A stretch of 64,000 nt of DNA from Frankia canadensis (GTDB lineage: Bacteria; Actinomycetota; Actinomycetes; Frankiales; Frankiaceae). The position numbers and the translations under genes are program-made. Below are positions 25,982 through 35,545 of the stretch, piece by piece. The first letter of the stretch is position 1, and the number at the start of each line of letters is the position of its first letter. The stretch is from the NCBI RefSeq assembly GCF_900197875.1, contig NZ_FZMO01000001.1, positions 62,001-126,000 on the forward strand, read 5' to 3'. The notes below the pieces were generated by a model. The model ran no database searches. It was given only the letters and a program-made list of their open reading frames with translations, and was not told the DNA's origin.

Positions 25982-27682
25982 TCAGCGGCCTAGGATCAGG
26001 TCGGCACCCTTCTCGGCGATCATGATGGTTGGGGCGTTCGTGTTCCCACTCGTCAGCGTCGGCATGACCGAGGCGTCCACGACCCGCAGGTTCTCCACCC
26101 CTCGTACGCGCAGCGTGGGGTCCAGCGGCGCCGACGGGTCGGAGCCCATGTGCACGGTCCCCGCCGCGTGCGAGCCGCGGTGCGCGAACTTGCGCAGCCA
26201 CTGGCGCAGGTCGTCCTCGGACTGGGCGATCGCCCCCGGTAGTTCCTCGCTGGTGACATACCGGCTCAGGCTGGGCTGAGCGAAGATCTCCCGGGCGGTC
26301 AGGCAGGCGTCGACGAGGCCCTGCAGGTCGTCGGGATGGCCGATCAGCTCGTGGTGGATCGTCGGCGGGTCGGCGGGGTTGGCCGAGCGCAGTCCGACGC
26401 GGCCGCGTCCCTTGGGATGCGTGACCGACGGGATGACGATCACGCTGGACGTGCGCAGCAACTGCATGTCGTGCACGTCGTGGTCGTAGGTCGCGGCGGA
26501 CGCGAGCGAGGCCTGGAACTTCTCGTACTCGCTCAATTCCTCGCTGTCGGCCGTCCCGGTCCCCTCTTCGGCCGGCTTGCTCGCCTTCTTGCCCGCGCCG
26601 GCGCTGACACCGAACGGACCGAAGACGATCTCGGTCTCGGTACGGTTCTTGCTGCCCCCGAAGACCACCGCGTGCGCCATGGACGCCGTCGCCGCTCCGC
26701 GGCCCCGGATGACAAAGTCCAGCCCGTGCTTCACGACTCCGATCGGCGTCATCTCCCGATTGAGGGTGCGCACCGTGACGCCGTACAGCATGTGGGCATA
26801 CGGGTGTTCCTGCAGGTTCTCGCCCATCAGTGGAGAGTCGGCCACCACGGGGATGCCGAGTTCGGCCAGCCGGCCGGCCGGCCCGACACCCGAGACCATC
26901 AGCAGCTTCGGCGAGCCGATGCTGCCCGCGCTGACGATCACCTCCGTGCCGGCGTGCGCGCGCTTGACCTCGCCCTGATGGAGGTATTCGACGCCGACCG
27001 CCCGCGTACCCTCGAACAACACACGGAAGACCATGGCGTCGGTACGGACGGTGAGATTGCGCCGTCGCGCCGCTCGGGCCAGGTACGCCCGGGCGGTGCT
27101 GGCCCGCCAGCCACGGCGCTGGCTGACCTGCCCCCGGGAGACGCCGAGCTGACTCTCGCCGTTGTAGTCGGGGTTCAACGTGTGCCCGGCCTCGACAGCG
27201 GCGTCGATGAACGAGGTGGTCAGCTGATGGTCGACCCGGATCGGGCTCACCGACTGCGGCCCCCCCGACCCACGGAAGGCTGGATCGCCGACGCCGCGGA
27301 AGTGTTCGGCGCGCTTGAAGTAGGGCAGCACATCAGTATACGACCAGCCGTCACAGCCGGCTTTGGCCCACTCGTCGAAATCCGCCGGGTTGCCCCGCAC
27401 CCAGACCATCGCGTTGATGGAGCTGCCGCCGCCGAGTACCTTTCCCGCGGCCCAGGTGTCGACGTGGCCGCCGCGCGAGGCGTCCGGTTCGGCACGGTAC
27501 TGCCAGTCGTACTTGCGGCTGAGCCGCTGCGTACCCGCCGGGATCCGTATGTTGGGCGACCGGTCATGACCACCGGCCTCGAGCAGCAGCACCGAGGCGG
27601 CCGAATCGGCACTGAGCCGGTCAGCCAGTACGCACCCGGCGCTGCCGCCGCCGACGATCACATAGTCAAACGCGGTGCTCAT
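25982..27682 (-). CDS. GMC-family FAD oxidoreductase (choline dehydrogenase-like)
   Basis: The 566-residue product has the N-terminal FAD motif VIVGGGSAGCVLADRLS, the GMC signature around GKVLGGGSSINAMVWVRG, and the C-terminal catalytic His segment HAAGTVHMGSD followed by TSGNTNAPTIMIAEKGADLI. It would oxidise an alcohol to an aldehyde or ketone. The ATG at 27682 is one base from the ALDH stop, so it is coupled to the ALDH. P450, ALDH and GMC together suggest hydroxylation of a methyl or methylene followed by oxidation to the acid. Confidence 0.93.
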   Translation of the reverse strand: MSTAFDYVIVGGGSAGCVLADRLSADSAASVLLLEAGGHDRSPNIRIPAGTQRLSRKYDWQYRAEPDASRGGHVDTWAAGKVLGGGSSINAMVWVRGNPADFDEWAKAGCDGWSYTDVLPYFKRAEHFRGVGDPAFRGSGGPQSVSPIRVDHQLTTSFIDAAVEAGHTLNPDYNGESQLGVSRGQVSQRRGWRASTARAYLARAARRRNLTVRTDAMVFRVLFEGTRAVGVEYLHQGEVKRAHAGTEVIVSAGSIGSPKLLMVSGVGPAGRLAELGIPVVADSPLMGENLQEHPYAHMLYGVTVRTLNREMTPIGVVKHGLDFVIRGRGAATASMAHAVVFGGSKNRTETEIVFGPFGVSAGAGKKASKPAEEGTGTADSEELSEYEKFQASLASAATYDHDVHDMQLLRTSSVIVIPSVTHPKGRGRVGLRSANPADPPTIHHELIGHPDDLQGLVDACLTAREIFAQPSLSRYVTSEELPGAIAQSEDDLRQWLRKFAHRGSHAAGTVHMGSDPSAPLDPTLRVRGVENLRVVDASVMPTLTSGNTNAPTIMIAEKGADLILGR

Positions 27683-27683
27683 G

Positions 27684-29198
27684 TCAGGACCTGACCGCAG
27701 GACGAGGGACGCGCGGCTGGCCGTCCAGGAACGTCGCCCGAACCTCCACGTACGGGTCGAGGCCCTCGGGACCGAACTCGCGCCCGATGCCTGACGCCTT
27801 GAACCCGCCGAACGGGATGCCGATGTCCGTCATGTAGCTGTTGTTGAAATGCACCGAGCCTGCGCGCATCCGGGCGGCGACGGCGCGCATCTCCTTCTCG
27901 TCGCCACCGAAGACGGCGGACGAGAGCCCGTACGCGGTGCCGTTCGCGATCTCGATCGCGTCCTCGAGCTCGTCGTAGTCGAGCACCGTCAGCACCGGGC
28001 CGAAGATCTCCTCCTGGGCCACCTTCGCATCCGCCGTCACCCCGTCGATGATCGTCGGGCTGATGTAGTAGCCACGGTCGAGGCCGGCCGGCCGGCCGCC
28101 GCCGCAGACGACGCGTCCGCCGGCGGCGACGGCCGACTCGATGAAACCCAGCACCCGGTCGTACTGTGCCTTGCCGGCCAGCGGCCCGACGTTGGTCGCG
28201 GGGTCGCGCGGGTCGCCGACGACGAGGCTGCTCACGGCCTCGGCCAGGGCCTGGACGATCTCCTCGCGGCGGTCGCGGGGCACCAGCATCCGGGTCATCG
28301 CCGCGCAGGCCTGCCCGTTGTTGCGGGTGAAACCCGGGGGAACGGTCGCCAGGATCCGGTCGACGCTCGCGTCGGCGAGGACGATGCCGGCCGACTTGCC
28401 GCCGAGCTCGAGGGTCAGCCGCTTGAACTGCCGCGCGACGGCCGCCGCGATGACGGCGCCGGTGGTGTCGCTGCCCGTGAAGGCGACCTTGTCCACCGAC
28501 GGGTGGCGCACGAGGTGATCGGAGGCCTCCGTCCCGGCGGCGAACACGCTCAGCACGCCCGGCGGCAGGCCGACGTGCTCGGCCGCGTCGCCGAATGCCA
28601 GCTGGCTGAGCGCGTTCATCGGCGACGCCTTGATGATCGCGGTGCAGCCGGCGAGCAGCGCGGGCACGATCTTGCTCGCGGCGAGGCTGAACGGCGCGTT
28701 CCACGGCGTGATCGCCGCGACGACACCGACCGGCACCCGTTCCAGCTCCGTGTGGACGCCCGAGACGCCCGTCCGTGTCTCCTTCCACGGGTAGTTCTCG
28801 TAGATGGATGCCACGTAGGCGGCGAGGCCCGCGACGCTGTGCACGCCGCCTCGGGCAAGGGCGACCGGCACTCCGGTCTCGGCGAGGAACTGGTCGCCAT
28901 ACTCGTCGGCCCGGGACCGCAGGTAGTCCCCGAGGGCCAGCAGGAGGTCCATTCGCTCCTTGCGCGACAGCGCCTGCCACGGGCCGGAGTCAAAGGCGGT
29001 CCGCGCGGCGGCCACGGCCTCGTCGACATGGGCGACGCTGGCGAGAGGGGCCTGGGCGAACACTTCTTCCGTGCTCGGGTCCACGAGGTCGATCAACTGG
29101 TCGTCGTCGACGCGGACCCAGCGTCCCGCTACGTAGACGTCCGATCGGGTGATGAGTGTGTTGGTACCCACTGCGCATCCATCCGTTGGTTCGGTCAT
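27684..29198 (-). CDS. Aldehyde dehydrogenase
   Basis: The 504-residue protein is a full aldehyde dehydrogenase with TPWNAPFSLAAS, the general base in LTLELGGKSAGIVLAD, the nucleophile in NNGQACAAMTR, and EEIFGPVLTV. It is the middle gene of the P450-ALDH-GMC operon, 21 bp after the P450 and one base from the GMC start. It is clearly diverged from the ALDHs at 9405 and 34061. The substrate is presumably the aldehyde produced by the neighbouring P450 or GMC enzyme. Confidence 0.93.
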   Translation of the reverse strand: MTEPTDGCAVGTNTLITRSDVYVAGRWVRVDDDQLIDLVDPSTEEVFAQAPLASVAHVDEAVAAARTAFDSGPWQALSRKERMDLLLALGDYLRSRADEYGDQFLAETGVPVALARGGVHSVAGLAAYVASIYENYPWKETRTGVSGVHTELERVPVGVVAAITPWNAPFSLAASKIVPALLAGCTAIIKASPMNALSQLAFGDAAEHVGLPPGVLSVFAAGTEASDHLVRHPSVDKVAFTGSDTTGAVIAAAVARQFKRLTLELGGKSAGIVLADASVDRILATVPPGFTRNNGQACAAMTRMLVPRDRREEIVQALAEAVSSLVVGDPRDPATNVGPLAGKAQYDRVLGFIESAVAAGGRVVCGGGRPAGLDRGYYISPTIIDGVTADAKVAQEEIFGPVLTVLDYDELEDAIEIANGTAYGLSSAVFGGDEKEMRAVAARMRAGSVHFNNSYMTDIGIPFGGFKASGIGREFGPEGLDPYVEVRATFLDGQPRVPRPAVRS

Positions 29199-29219
29199 AG
29201 CGATTTCTGCCGCCGGGAC

Positions 29220-30455
29220 TCAGACGGCCGCGGCGGCCATCTTCGGCGCAAGCTCGATCGGGAAGACGCTGTAACCGTTGTTGTGGGACTCGCCCACGAA
29301 TCTGCGGCACTCCTCGCGCACGACGCGGAAGTCGGGGAACCGCTTGAGCAGGCTTCCGATCATCAGGTTCAGCTCCATCCGGGCCACCTCGATGCCCACG
29401 CAGCGGTGCACCCCGAACCCGAACGTCAAATGAGACTTGACGGGGCGGTCGATATCGATGGCCTCGGGGTTGGGGAAGACCGATGAGTCGTGGTTCGCCG
29501 ACAGGACGGACCCCAGCACGCGCTCGCCCGCGAACATCTGGACGCCGTCCACGGTCGTGTCCTCGAGAAGCCGCCGGGCCACCTGCAACACCGGCGGATG
29601 GATGCGGATGGCCTCCTCGACCGCCTGGGGGATCAGCGACGGGTCGGCTATCAGCCGGGCCCTGATCTCCGGGTGACTGTCGATAACGCCCAAGCAGTGC
29701 TCCAGCGCGGCGGTCGTCGTCGCCACACCGCCGCCGATGACCGTCATGATCGTCGAGAGGCAGCCGGACAGCGGCAGCGGTTCGCCGTCGAACTCGGTCA
29801 TCACGAGAGCGCTGACGTTGTCGTCGCCCGGGTTCTCTCGGCGGCTGCGGCAGAGCTCGGCGAGGAAGCCGACCAGCCAGCCCATCTGCTCCTGCGCCTC
29901 GGCGAACTCCGGTGTGTCGCGCTCGAGCACGTCCATGGCGTTGAACGGCCAGGCGATCCGTGGGGCGAGTTCGGGATCGATGCCGAGCAGCAGGGCCACC
30001 ATGTACCCGGGCATCATGCCGATCTCGGTGACGATGTCCATGCGGCCCGTCGGTTCGACCCGGTCCAGCGTCGCGTTGATGTATGCGGTGAGCGGCTCAC
30101 GGTGCTGTTCGAGTGCGCTGCGGCTCATCCACTTCGCGATGGCTGCGCGGTACGGCGAGGACTCCGGCGGATCGATCTCAAGCGGATACAGCAGGGTCGA
30201 CGACTGGTTGGCGGGAACGGCCGCGCCACCGTCCCATGTCCCGTCCTCTCGCTGGATCCTCGCGGAGGAGAAAAGCTCAGGCCGCTTCAAGGCGTCCTTG
30301 ATCTCGCGGTAGCGGCTCAGAACCCAGAAGCCACCGTGCTCGTCGCTCCACCCGACTGGGCACTCCTCCCGGAGGCGGGCATGAGTTTCTTGCGCATTCG
30401 CGATGTAGTCCGCCGAATGGTGGTCCACCGGACACGTCGGACGGGTTGGAGTCAT
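29220..30455 (-). CDS. Cytochrome P450 with atypical I-helix
   Basis: The 411-residue P450 has heme loop FGFGVHRCVGIEVAR and a K-helix EEAIRIHPP (ExxR). In the I-helix, where most P450s have (A/G)Gx(D/E)TT, this one reads GGVATT, so the acidic proton-relay residue is an Ala. The Thr pair is kept. The family assignment is firm, but the oxygen-activation chemistry may differ. It is the first gene of a leftward operon. A perfect-arm palindrome lies about 230 bp upstream of its start. Confidence 0.92.
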   Translation of the reverse strand: MTPTRPTCPVDHHSADYIANAQETHARLREECPVGWSDEHGGFWVLSRYREIKDALKRPELFSSARIQREDGTWDGGAAVPANQSSTLLYPLEIDPPESSPYRAAIAKWMSRSALEQHREPLTAYINATLDRVEPTGRMDIVTEIGMMPGYMVALLLGIDPELAPRIAWPFNAMDVLERDTPEFAEAQEQMGWLVGFLAELCRSRRENPGDDNVSALVMTEFDGEPLPLSGCLSTIMTVIGGGVATTTAALEHCLGVIDSHPEIRARLIADPSLIPQAVEEAIRIHPPVLQVARRLLEDTTVDGVQMFAGERVLGSVLSANHDSSVFPNPEAIDIDRPVKSHLTFGFGVHRCVGIEVARMELNLMIGSLLKRFPDFRVVREECRRFVGESHNNGYSVFPIELAPKMAAAAV

Positions 30456-30684
30456 GTGAGCCTCCTGGCAAAGGGGTCAGTCTCTTGACGCGCGAGAAAT
30501 GTCTGGGCGGGTCGCGTCGCATCGAGGCCGTGCGCGCAATCCATCGCCCTCGAGGTCGGGCTCGAGTGGAGTTCAAATCTCGAGTCAATCGACAGCGGCT
30601 GGGCCGTCATGATCGAATATTTTCGCCGGCACCTCGACGTACCTCGTGGCTGTGCCACGTCACCTCGACATCGCGACCGTCGAT

Positions 30685-30700
30685 ATCCTGAATGCAGGAT
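30685..30700. promoter_or_regulatory. Palindromic operator, regulon site 3 (perfect arms)
   Basis: ATCCTGAATGCAGGAT has perfect 6-bp arms around four central bases. Including the flanks (T and A) the arms are 7 bp, TATCCTG and CAGGATA. It is the most symmetric site with the extended flank. It lies upstream of the P450-ALDH-GMC operon and of the divergent LLM gene. Confidence 0.7.
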
Positions 30701-31141
30701 ACAGTCATTGGTGGTCATGGGTTCGCCCCGCCCGGCCCTTGTCTGACCGGTCCATCAAGATCCGTTCGTCCGGGGCGCCCGCCGATGCCTGTCTCGCGGT
30801 GGCCGAGGCTGCCGCCGACGATGGCCGCGTCACCTTCTCGACCGGCCTCGGCCTCGTTCGGTGCCGTGGCTTCGGCGCCGTCCGACGTGCGTCATCCGAT
30901 AGTCCATCAGTGACCGGCGCGAGGCCGACGGGACGGTGCTCGGCGAGGGAGGGGTGTAGCCGCCGCCCAGGCCGAGGCTGGCGGGTAAGAGCCGGGCGGA
31001 ACCGTCCACAGTTGGAACCTCGTGTCCATGGATCGCGTGCGGGGCCGCGCGCTGGAGCTCGGCCTGGCCAGGCGGGGCGTCTGCGGCATGCGGGGGATCT
31101 AGTTTGGTGAGGCTAGTGTGGGGGCAGTCACTTCGTCAAGG

Positions 31142-31157
31142 ATCCTGGATCCGAGAT
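31142..31157. promoter_or_regulatory. Palindromic operator, regulon site 4
   Basis: ATCCTGGATCCGAGAT matches ATCCTGNRTCCWGGAT at 14 of 16 positions. It overlaps a second copy of the 12-mer ATCCGAGATCCT (31149-31160), which is also found in site 1 at 9343. It lies 107 bp before the LLM start at 31265. Confidence 0.55.
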
Positions 31158-31264
31158 CCTATCTGGAGGCTCCTGGAGTTCGGTACATGGGCGATGATCC
31201 CCGCGGTGCCGGTGGTCTCGGTGCCGCTCGCCAACCACGCCGTACACGACGAGGTCGCGTGCCG

Positions 31265-32191
31265 ATGAAATGTTCGTTGTCGCTGTATCCCCTGGAGGCC
31301 TGGTCCTCGCTCGACGAGATCGTCGGCACCGTGGCCGAGGCGGAGAAGCTGGGCTTCTACGGCGTCGGCCTGCCCGAGCACCTGATCGTGCCGACCGGTC
31401 CTGGCGCGCCCAGCCGGCCGTCGGCGTTCTGGGTGGACAACTTTGCCTTCGGCGCAGTCCTGGCGCGTGCGACCCGCGGTATGCGGATCATGCTCAGCGC
31501 GCTGGTCATCCCCTATCGACACCCCCTGCACCACGCGCAGGGCGTCGCGACCCTGGACTGGATCTCGAACGGCCGGGTGGACGTGACCGTGGGCGTCGGC
31601 TGGATGCGCGAGGAGTTCGAGGCGCTGCGGGTGCCCTACCGGGAGCGGGGCCGGCGGACCGACGACTACCTGCGGGCCATGCGCGTGCTGTGGACGGAGC
31701 CGGAACCGGCCTATGACGGCGAGTTCGTGTCGTTCGGTGACCTGCTGTTCGCGCCAACCTGCGTCCAGAAGCCGCACGCGCCGCTGCTGATCGGCGGGCA
31801 CAACGAGAACGCCTTCCGCCGGGTCGTCGAGTTCGGCGCCGGCTGGGCTCCGATGATGGCCAGCGCCGAGTCGGTCCGGGCTGGCCTGGTCCGCATCCGG
31901 GAGGGCCTGGCCGCTGTCGGACGTTCGGACGACCTCCGGGTGTTCACCCGGGTGAGCATCCTGGGCGGCAACGCCACGATCACGAAGGCGGCGGCTTCTC
32001 ACAAGGCCGACCTGGTCAGGGCACAGAAGCATTCGGTGTCGCGCTCGGACGCCGAGCGGACCATCGAGGTGATGGCCACGTATCGGGAGGCCGGAGTGAC
32101 GGAGTTCGGGCTGTCATTCCCATGGGAAAACGCCGCTCGGTATGTCGAGACGATCCAGTGGTTCGCGGCCGAGGTCATGCCCGCGCTGTGA
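31265..32191 (+). CDS. LLM-class F420-dependent oxidoreductase
   Basis: The 308-residue product begins MKCSLSLYPLEAWSSLDEIV and shows LEAWSSLDE, GLPEHLIVP, ISNGRVDVTVGVGWMREEF and LLIGGHNENAFRR. These are hallmarks of the TIGR03619-type F420-dependent LLM group, including the GVGW(M/L)xEEF signature. I chose the ATG at 31265; a GTG two codons upstream is possible, and GAGG lies before both. It is convergent with the TetR gene. The function is probably F420-dependent reduction or oxidation in the same catabolic system. Confidence 0.87.
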   Translation: MKCSLSLYPLEAWSSLDEIVGTVAEAEKLGFYGVGLPEHLIVPTGPGAPSRPSAFWVDNFAFGAVLARATRGMRIMLSALVIPYRHPLHHAQGVATLDWISNGRVDVTVGVGWMREEFEALRVPYRERGRRTDDYLRAMRVLWTEPEPAYDGEFVSFGDLLFAPTCVQKPHAPLLIGGHNENAFRRVVEFGAGWAPMMASAESVRAGLVRIREGLAAVGRSDDLRVFTRVSILGGNATITKAAASHKADLVRAQKHSVSRSDAERTIEVMATYREAGVTEFGLSFPWENAARYVETIQWFAAEVMPAL

Positions 32192-32258
32192 CGCTGATGA
32201 CGGGCTCTGGGGGAGGACGCGCGCCGTCGACCAGCGCGCCGGGTGAGTTCCGGCCGGG

Positions 32259-32858
32259 TTACCGCCGCGACGAGGACAGCACGTGGTCGAGCACCCGGTC
32301 CACGAACGCCGCCGGGTCCGTCACGGGCGATCCGGCTGGGTCGAACGGCGCGGTCAGCGATCGGCTGATCACGGCTCCGCCGATCAGGTCGGCCAGCAGG
32401 ACGACGTCCGTGTCGGGCCGTAGCTCGCCGCGGGCGACGCCGCGCTCGATGGCCGCTCGCACCGCGACCAGCCTGCTGACGGCGACCGTGGCGAACCGGG
32501 TGAACAGCTCCGGTGCGGCCTGGGCCTCGAGGAGCACGCGGAGCGGTGCCAGGTCCGCCGGGCCGGCGAAGGTCTCGATCATCGAGGCGAACACGTGTCG
32601 CAGGTCCTCTCGGACCGAGCCTCGATCGATGTCCTGGACGGCGATGATGAACCGTTCGAGCGCGGACACCAGGAGATCCTCTCGTGTCCGCCAACGGATG
32701 TAGAGCGCGTTCTTGCCGACGCCGGCGACCCGCGCGACGACCTCGAAGCTGAATCCGGACCAGCCGCGCTCGGCGTAGACGGTCAGCGCCGCGTCGAAGA
32801 TGCGCCCGTCGACGGCCGGGTCGCGGGGCCGGCCGGGACGCGCTTCCGAGGTGACCAT
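32259..32858 (-). CDS. TetR-family transcriptional regulator
   Basis: The 199-residue protein begins MVTSEARPGRPRDPAVDGRI. The HTH is FEVVARVAGVGKNALYIRW, a canonical TetR DNA-binding domain with the Tyr-x-(H/R)W end. The C-terminal ligand domain has a VLLADLIGGAVISRSL helix typical of the TetR_C_11/AcrR-like group. It is divergent from the ADH-ALDH-ferredoxin-P450 operon. It is the only intact TetR in the window and so the first candidate to bind the repeated palindrome. Its own promoter gap carries a different palindrome. Confidence 0.9.
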   Translation of the reverse strand: MVTSEARPGRPRDPAVDGRIFDAALTVYAERGWSGFSFEVVARVAGVGKNALYIRWRTREDLLVSALERFIIAVQDIDRGSVREDLRHVFASMIETFAGPADLAPLRVLLEAQAAPELFTRFATVAVSRLVAVRAAIERGVARGELRPDTDVVLLADLIGGAVISRSLTAPFDPAGSPVTDPAAFVDRVLDHVLSSSRR

Positions 32859-32939
32859 GTTCCGGCCAGCGTACCCCTGCTCATGAACGCCGTCGGCCAC
32901 TTGCGGACGATTGTCGTCTGAATTACCATCTGGATCACC

Positions 32940-32953
32940 GTGACAGAGGTCAC
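32940..32953. promoter_or_regulatory. Palindrome in the TetR/ADH divergent promoter
   Basis: GTGAC-AGAG-GTCAC is a perfect 5-bp inverted repeat with a 4-base centre, ending 16 bp before the ADH start at 32970. It lies between the divergent TetR and ADH genes, the usual place for TetR autoregulation. It does not resemble the ATCC-N8-GGAT sites, although a partial TCTGGAT half-site is next to it at 32929-32935. Confidence 0.45.
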
Positions 32954-32969
32954 TGCCGAGAGGTGGACG

Positions 32970-34064
32970 ATGAAGATCACTGCGGCCGTTCTCCGTGCCG
33001 TCGGGCAACCGTTCTCGATTGAGTCGGTCACACTCGACGATCCTGGGCCAGGGGAGGTTCTCGTCGAGATCGCCGGCACTGGCGTCTGTCACACCGACAT
33101 CTCGTTCAAGCAGGGGCACTGGCCGTTCCCGGTGCCCTCCGTCCTGGGCCACGAGGGCGCGGGCCGCGTGGCCGCGGTCGGGGCCGGCGTCACCTCACTC
33201 GCGGTCGGCGACCATGTGGTGATGAGCAACGCGTCCTGTGGCGCGTGCCCGTCCTGCCTGTCGGGGATGCCCGCCTGGTGCCCCAACGCCTCACGGCTGA
33301 ACAACAGCGGCTGCCGTCCGGACGGCAGCTCCACCCTGCACGACGACGCCGGCGACATCCATGGCAACTTCGTGGCGCAGTCCTCGTTCGCGAGCCACGC
33401 GCTGTCCAGGGACCGTTTCGTCGTCAAGGTTCCCGAGGACATCCCGCTGCACCTCGTCGGCTCGTTCGGCTGTGGCATCCAGACGGGCGCCGGCGCCGTC
33501 CTCAACGTGCTCAAGCCCGCACCGGGATCCACCGCGCTGATTGTCGGGCTCGGCGCGGTCGGCCTCGCGGCCGTCGCGGCGGCCGCGGCCTCCGGCTGCT
33601 CGCGCGTCCTCGCCGCCGACATGAACCCGGATCGGTTCGACGCCGCGCGGACGTTTGGCGCCACCGACGTCATCGACGCCTCGGCGGGACCTCTGCCCGA
33701 ACTCGTGCGCGCACTGCTCCCCACCGGTGTCGACGCCGCCGTGGAGGCGAGCGGATCTCCCCGCGCGCTGCGGTCGGCGTTCGAATCAACACACGGCAGC
33801 GGCAGGACGGTCCTCGTTGGCGCCGCGCCCCACGGTACCGAGTACGCGCTGGACTCCCGGTCTGTGCTGTCCGGTCGGACCCTCGTCGGCGCGATCATGG
33901 GGCTGTCGAACCCCCGGGTCTTCATCCCGAGGCTGGTCGACATGTACCGGCGCGGCCAGCTCCCCATGGAGAAGATCGTCCAGACCTACCCGCTCGCGGA
34001 CATCGAGAAGGCCCTGGCCGACTCCGCCAGCGGCGCGGTCGTCAAGCCGGTGGTGATCCCGTGA
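32970..34064 (+). CDS. Zinc-dependent alcohol dehydrogenase (MDR family)
   Basis: The 364-residue medium-chain dehydrogenase starts MKITAAVLRAVGQPFSIESV after AGAGGTGG. The catalytic zinc ligands are in GVCHTD and GHEGAG, and the structural zinc cysteines are in CGACPSCLSGMPAWC. The Rossmann motif is IVGLGAVGLAA. It resembles aryl-alcohol/class III-like ADHs. It would oxidise an alcohol to an aldehyde for the ALDH, whose GTG start overlaps its stop by four bases. Confidence 0.93.
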   Translation: MKITAAVLRAVGQPFSIESVTLDDPGPGEVLVEIAGTGVCHTDISFKQGHWPFPVPSVLGHEGAGRVAAVGAGVTSLAVGDHVVMSNASCGACPSCLSGMPAWCPNASRLNNSGCRPDGSSTLHDDAGDIHGNFVAQSSFASHALSRDRFVVKVPEDIPLHLVGSFGCGIQTGAGAVLNVLKPAPGSTALIVGLGAVGLAAVAAAAASGCSRVLAADMNPDRFDAARTFGATDVIDASAGPLPELVRALLPTGVDAAVEASGSPRALRSAFESTHGSGRTVLVGAAPHGTEYALDSRSVLSGRTLVGAIMGLSNPRVFIPRLVDMYRRGQLPMEKIVQTYPLADIEKALADSASGAVVKPVVIP

Positions 34065-35527
34065 CCGGGAACGCCGACCACGACGCCTTATATATCGGTG
34101 GTGCCTACGTCGCGCCGCGCGGCAAGGGCTGGCTCGAGGTGGTCTCGCCGGCCACCGAGCAGGTGATCGGCCGCGCCCCCGCGGCCTCGGTCGAGGACGT
34201 CGACGCCGCGGTCGCGGCCGCGCGGGCCGCGTTCGACGACGGGCCGTGGCCGCGGATGCCGGTCGCCGAGCGGGCCGAGGTCATGCTCCGCGTCGCCCAG
34301 GGCATCGGCAAACGCCGGGAGGCCATCGCCCAGCTCATCACGGCCGAGATGGGCGCGCCGATCGCGTTCAGTCGGGTCGCGCAGGTGTCCACAGCACTCC
34401 TGGAGCAGTACGCGGCGATGGCCGACGGGCTGTTCGCGCCGGAGCAGCGCCGGCAGGGGGCCTTCGGGGGCCTGGTCGTGCGGCGCGAGCCGGTCGGCGT
34501 CGCCGGCCTGATCATCCCCTGGAACGCGCCGCTGGGGCTGCTGCTCGGCAAGCTCGCGCCGGCGCTGCTCGTGGGCTGCACCACCGTCGTGAAGGCCGCG
34601 CCGCAGACCCCGCTCGACTCCTACTTCCTGGCGGAGGCCTGCGACGAGGCCGGCCTCCCGCCCGGCGTCGTCAACATCGTGGCCGCCGACCGCGAAGTGA
34701 GCGAACGCGTCGTGACCCACCCCGGCGTCGACAAGATCAGCTTTACGGGCAGCACCGCGGCGGGCCGCCGGATCATGAGCCTGTGCGGTGACCAGGTCAA
34801 ACGGGTGACCCTCGAGCTGGGCGGAAAGTCGGCGAACATCATCTGCGAGGACGCTGACCTCGCGGCCGCGATTCCTCTCTCGCTGCAAGGCGGCATGCTG
34901 AACAACGGCGAGGCGTGCATCGCGCTCACCCGCGTGCTCGCTCCGCGCAGCCGGTATGACGAGGTCGTCGAAGCGCTCGCGGCCGGTGCCGCGATGCTGC
35001 CGGTCGGTGACCCCTTCGACGAGTCGACGGTCATCGGCCCGCTCGTCACCGAGGTCGCGCGGGCACGGGTCGAGGGCTATATCGCGGCGGGACGCGCGGC
35101 GGGAGCTCGGGTCGTGTCCGGCGGTGGCCGGCCCGCGGCGCTGCCCACGGGCTGGTACGTCGAGCCGACCGTCCTCGCCGACGTCGACAACAGCATGACC
35201 GTAGCCCGCGAAGAGATCTTCGGCCCCGTCCTGTGCGTCATTCCGTATGACGGCGTGGCCGAGGCGGTCGCGATCGCCAACGACTCGCCGTACGGCCTGT
35301 GCGGCGCCGTGTGGACCTCGGACGTCGAGAAGGGCGTCGACATAGCGCGGAGCGTTCGCACCGGCACGTTCAACGTCAATGGTTTCTCTTACGACACGAC
35401 GGCGCCGTTTGGGGGCTTCAAGCAGTCGGGTATCGGCCGGGAATGGGGCGCCGAAGGGTTGGACGCCTACACCGAGAGCAAGACCATCATGCTTCCGCGG
35501 CCACCCGTTGGCGAGCAGGGGAAGTAA
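34061..35527 (+). CDS. Aldehyde dehydrogenase
   Basis: The 488-residue aldehyde dehydrogenase starts VTGNADHDALYIGGAYVAP at the GTGA overlap with the ADH. Motifs are IPWNAPLG, LELGGKSANIICED, the nucleophile in NNGEACIALTR, and EEIFGPVLCV. Longer upstream frame is only a shadow of the ADH. Together with the ADH it makes an alcohol-to-acid pair. A perfect hairpin follows before the ferredoxin gene. Confidence 0.93.
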   Translation: MTGNADHDALYIGGAYVAPRGKGWLEVVSPATEQVIGRAPAASVEDVDAAVAAARAAFDDGPWPRMPVAERAEVMLRVAQGIGKRREAIAQLITAEMGAPIAFSRVAQVSTALLEQYAAMADGLFAPEQRRQGAFGGLVVRREPVGVAGLIIPWNAPLGLLLGKLAPALLVGCTTVVKAAPQTPLDSYFLAEACDEAGLPPGVVNIVAADREVSERVVTHPGVDKISFTGSTAAGRRIMSLCGDQVKRVTLELGGKSANIICEDADLAAAIPLSLQGGMLNNGEACIALTRVLAPRSRYDEVVEALAAGAAMLPVGDPFDESTVIGPLVTEVARARVEGYIAAGRAAGARVVSGGGRPAALPTGWYVEPTVLADVDNSMTVAREEIFGPVLCVIPYDGVAEAVAIANDSPYGLCGAVWTSDVEKGVDIARSVRTGTFNVNGFSYDTTAPFGGFKQSGIGREWGAEGLDAYTESKTIMLPRPPVGEQGK

Positions 35528-35545
35528 GCAAAAGAACGATGCGGC

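Larger units (their letters stand above)
30456..31264. other. Long divergent intergenic region with two operator palindromes
   Basis: About 800 bases separate the divergent P450 (start 30455) and LLM gene (start 31265). A 154-codon frame on the plus strand (30646-31110) has no family-like sequence and an arginine-rich biased composition, so I do not call it a gene. The region holds the palindromes at 30685 and 31142. The size suggests a lost gene or a complex regulatory region. Confidence 0.5.

Noticed and set aside
30646-31110. 154-codon plus-strand frame in the large divergent gap
   Set aside because: It is arginine-rich, has no recognisable motif or good ribosome site, and spans an operator-bearing regulatory region.
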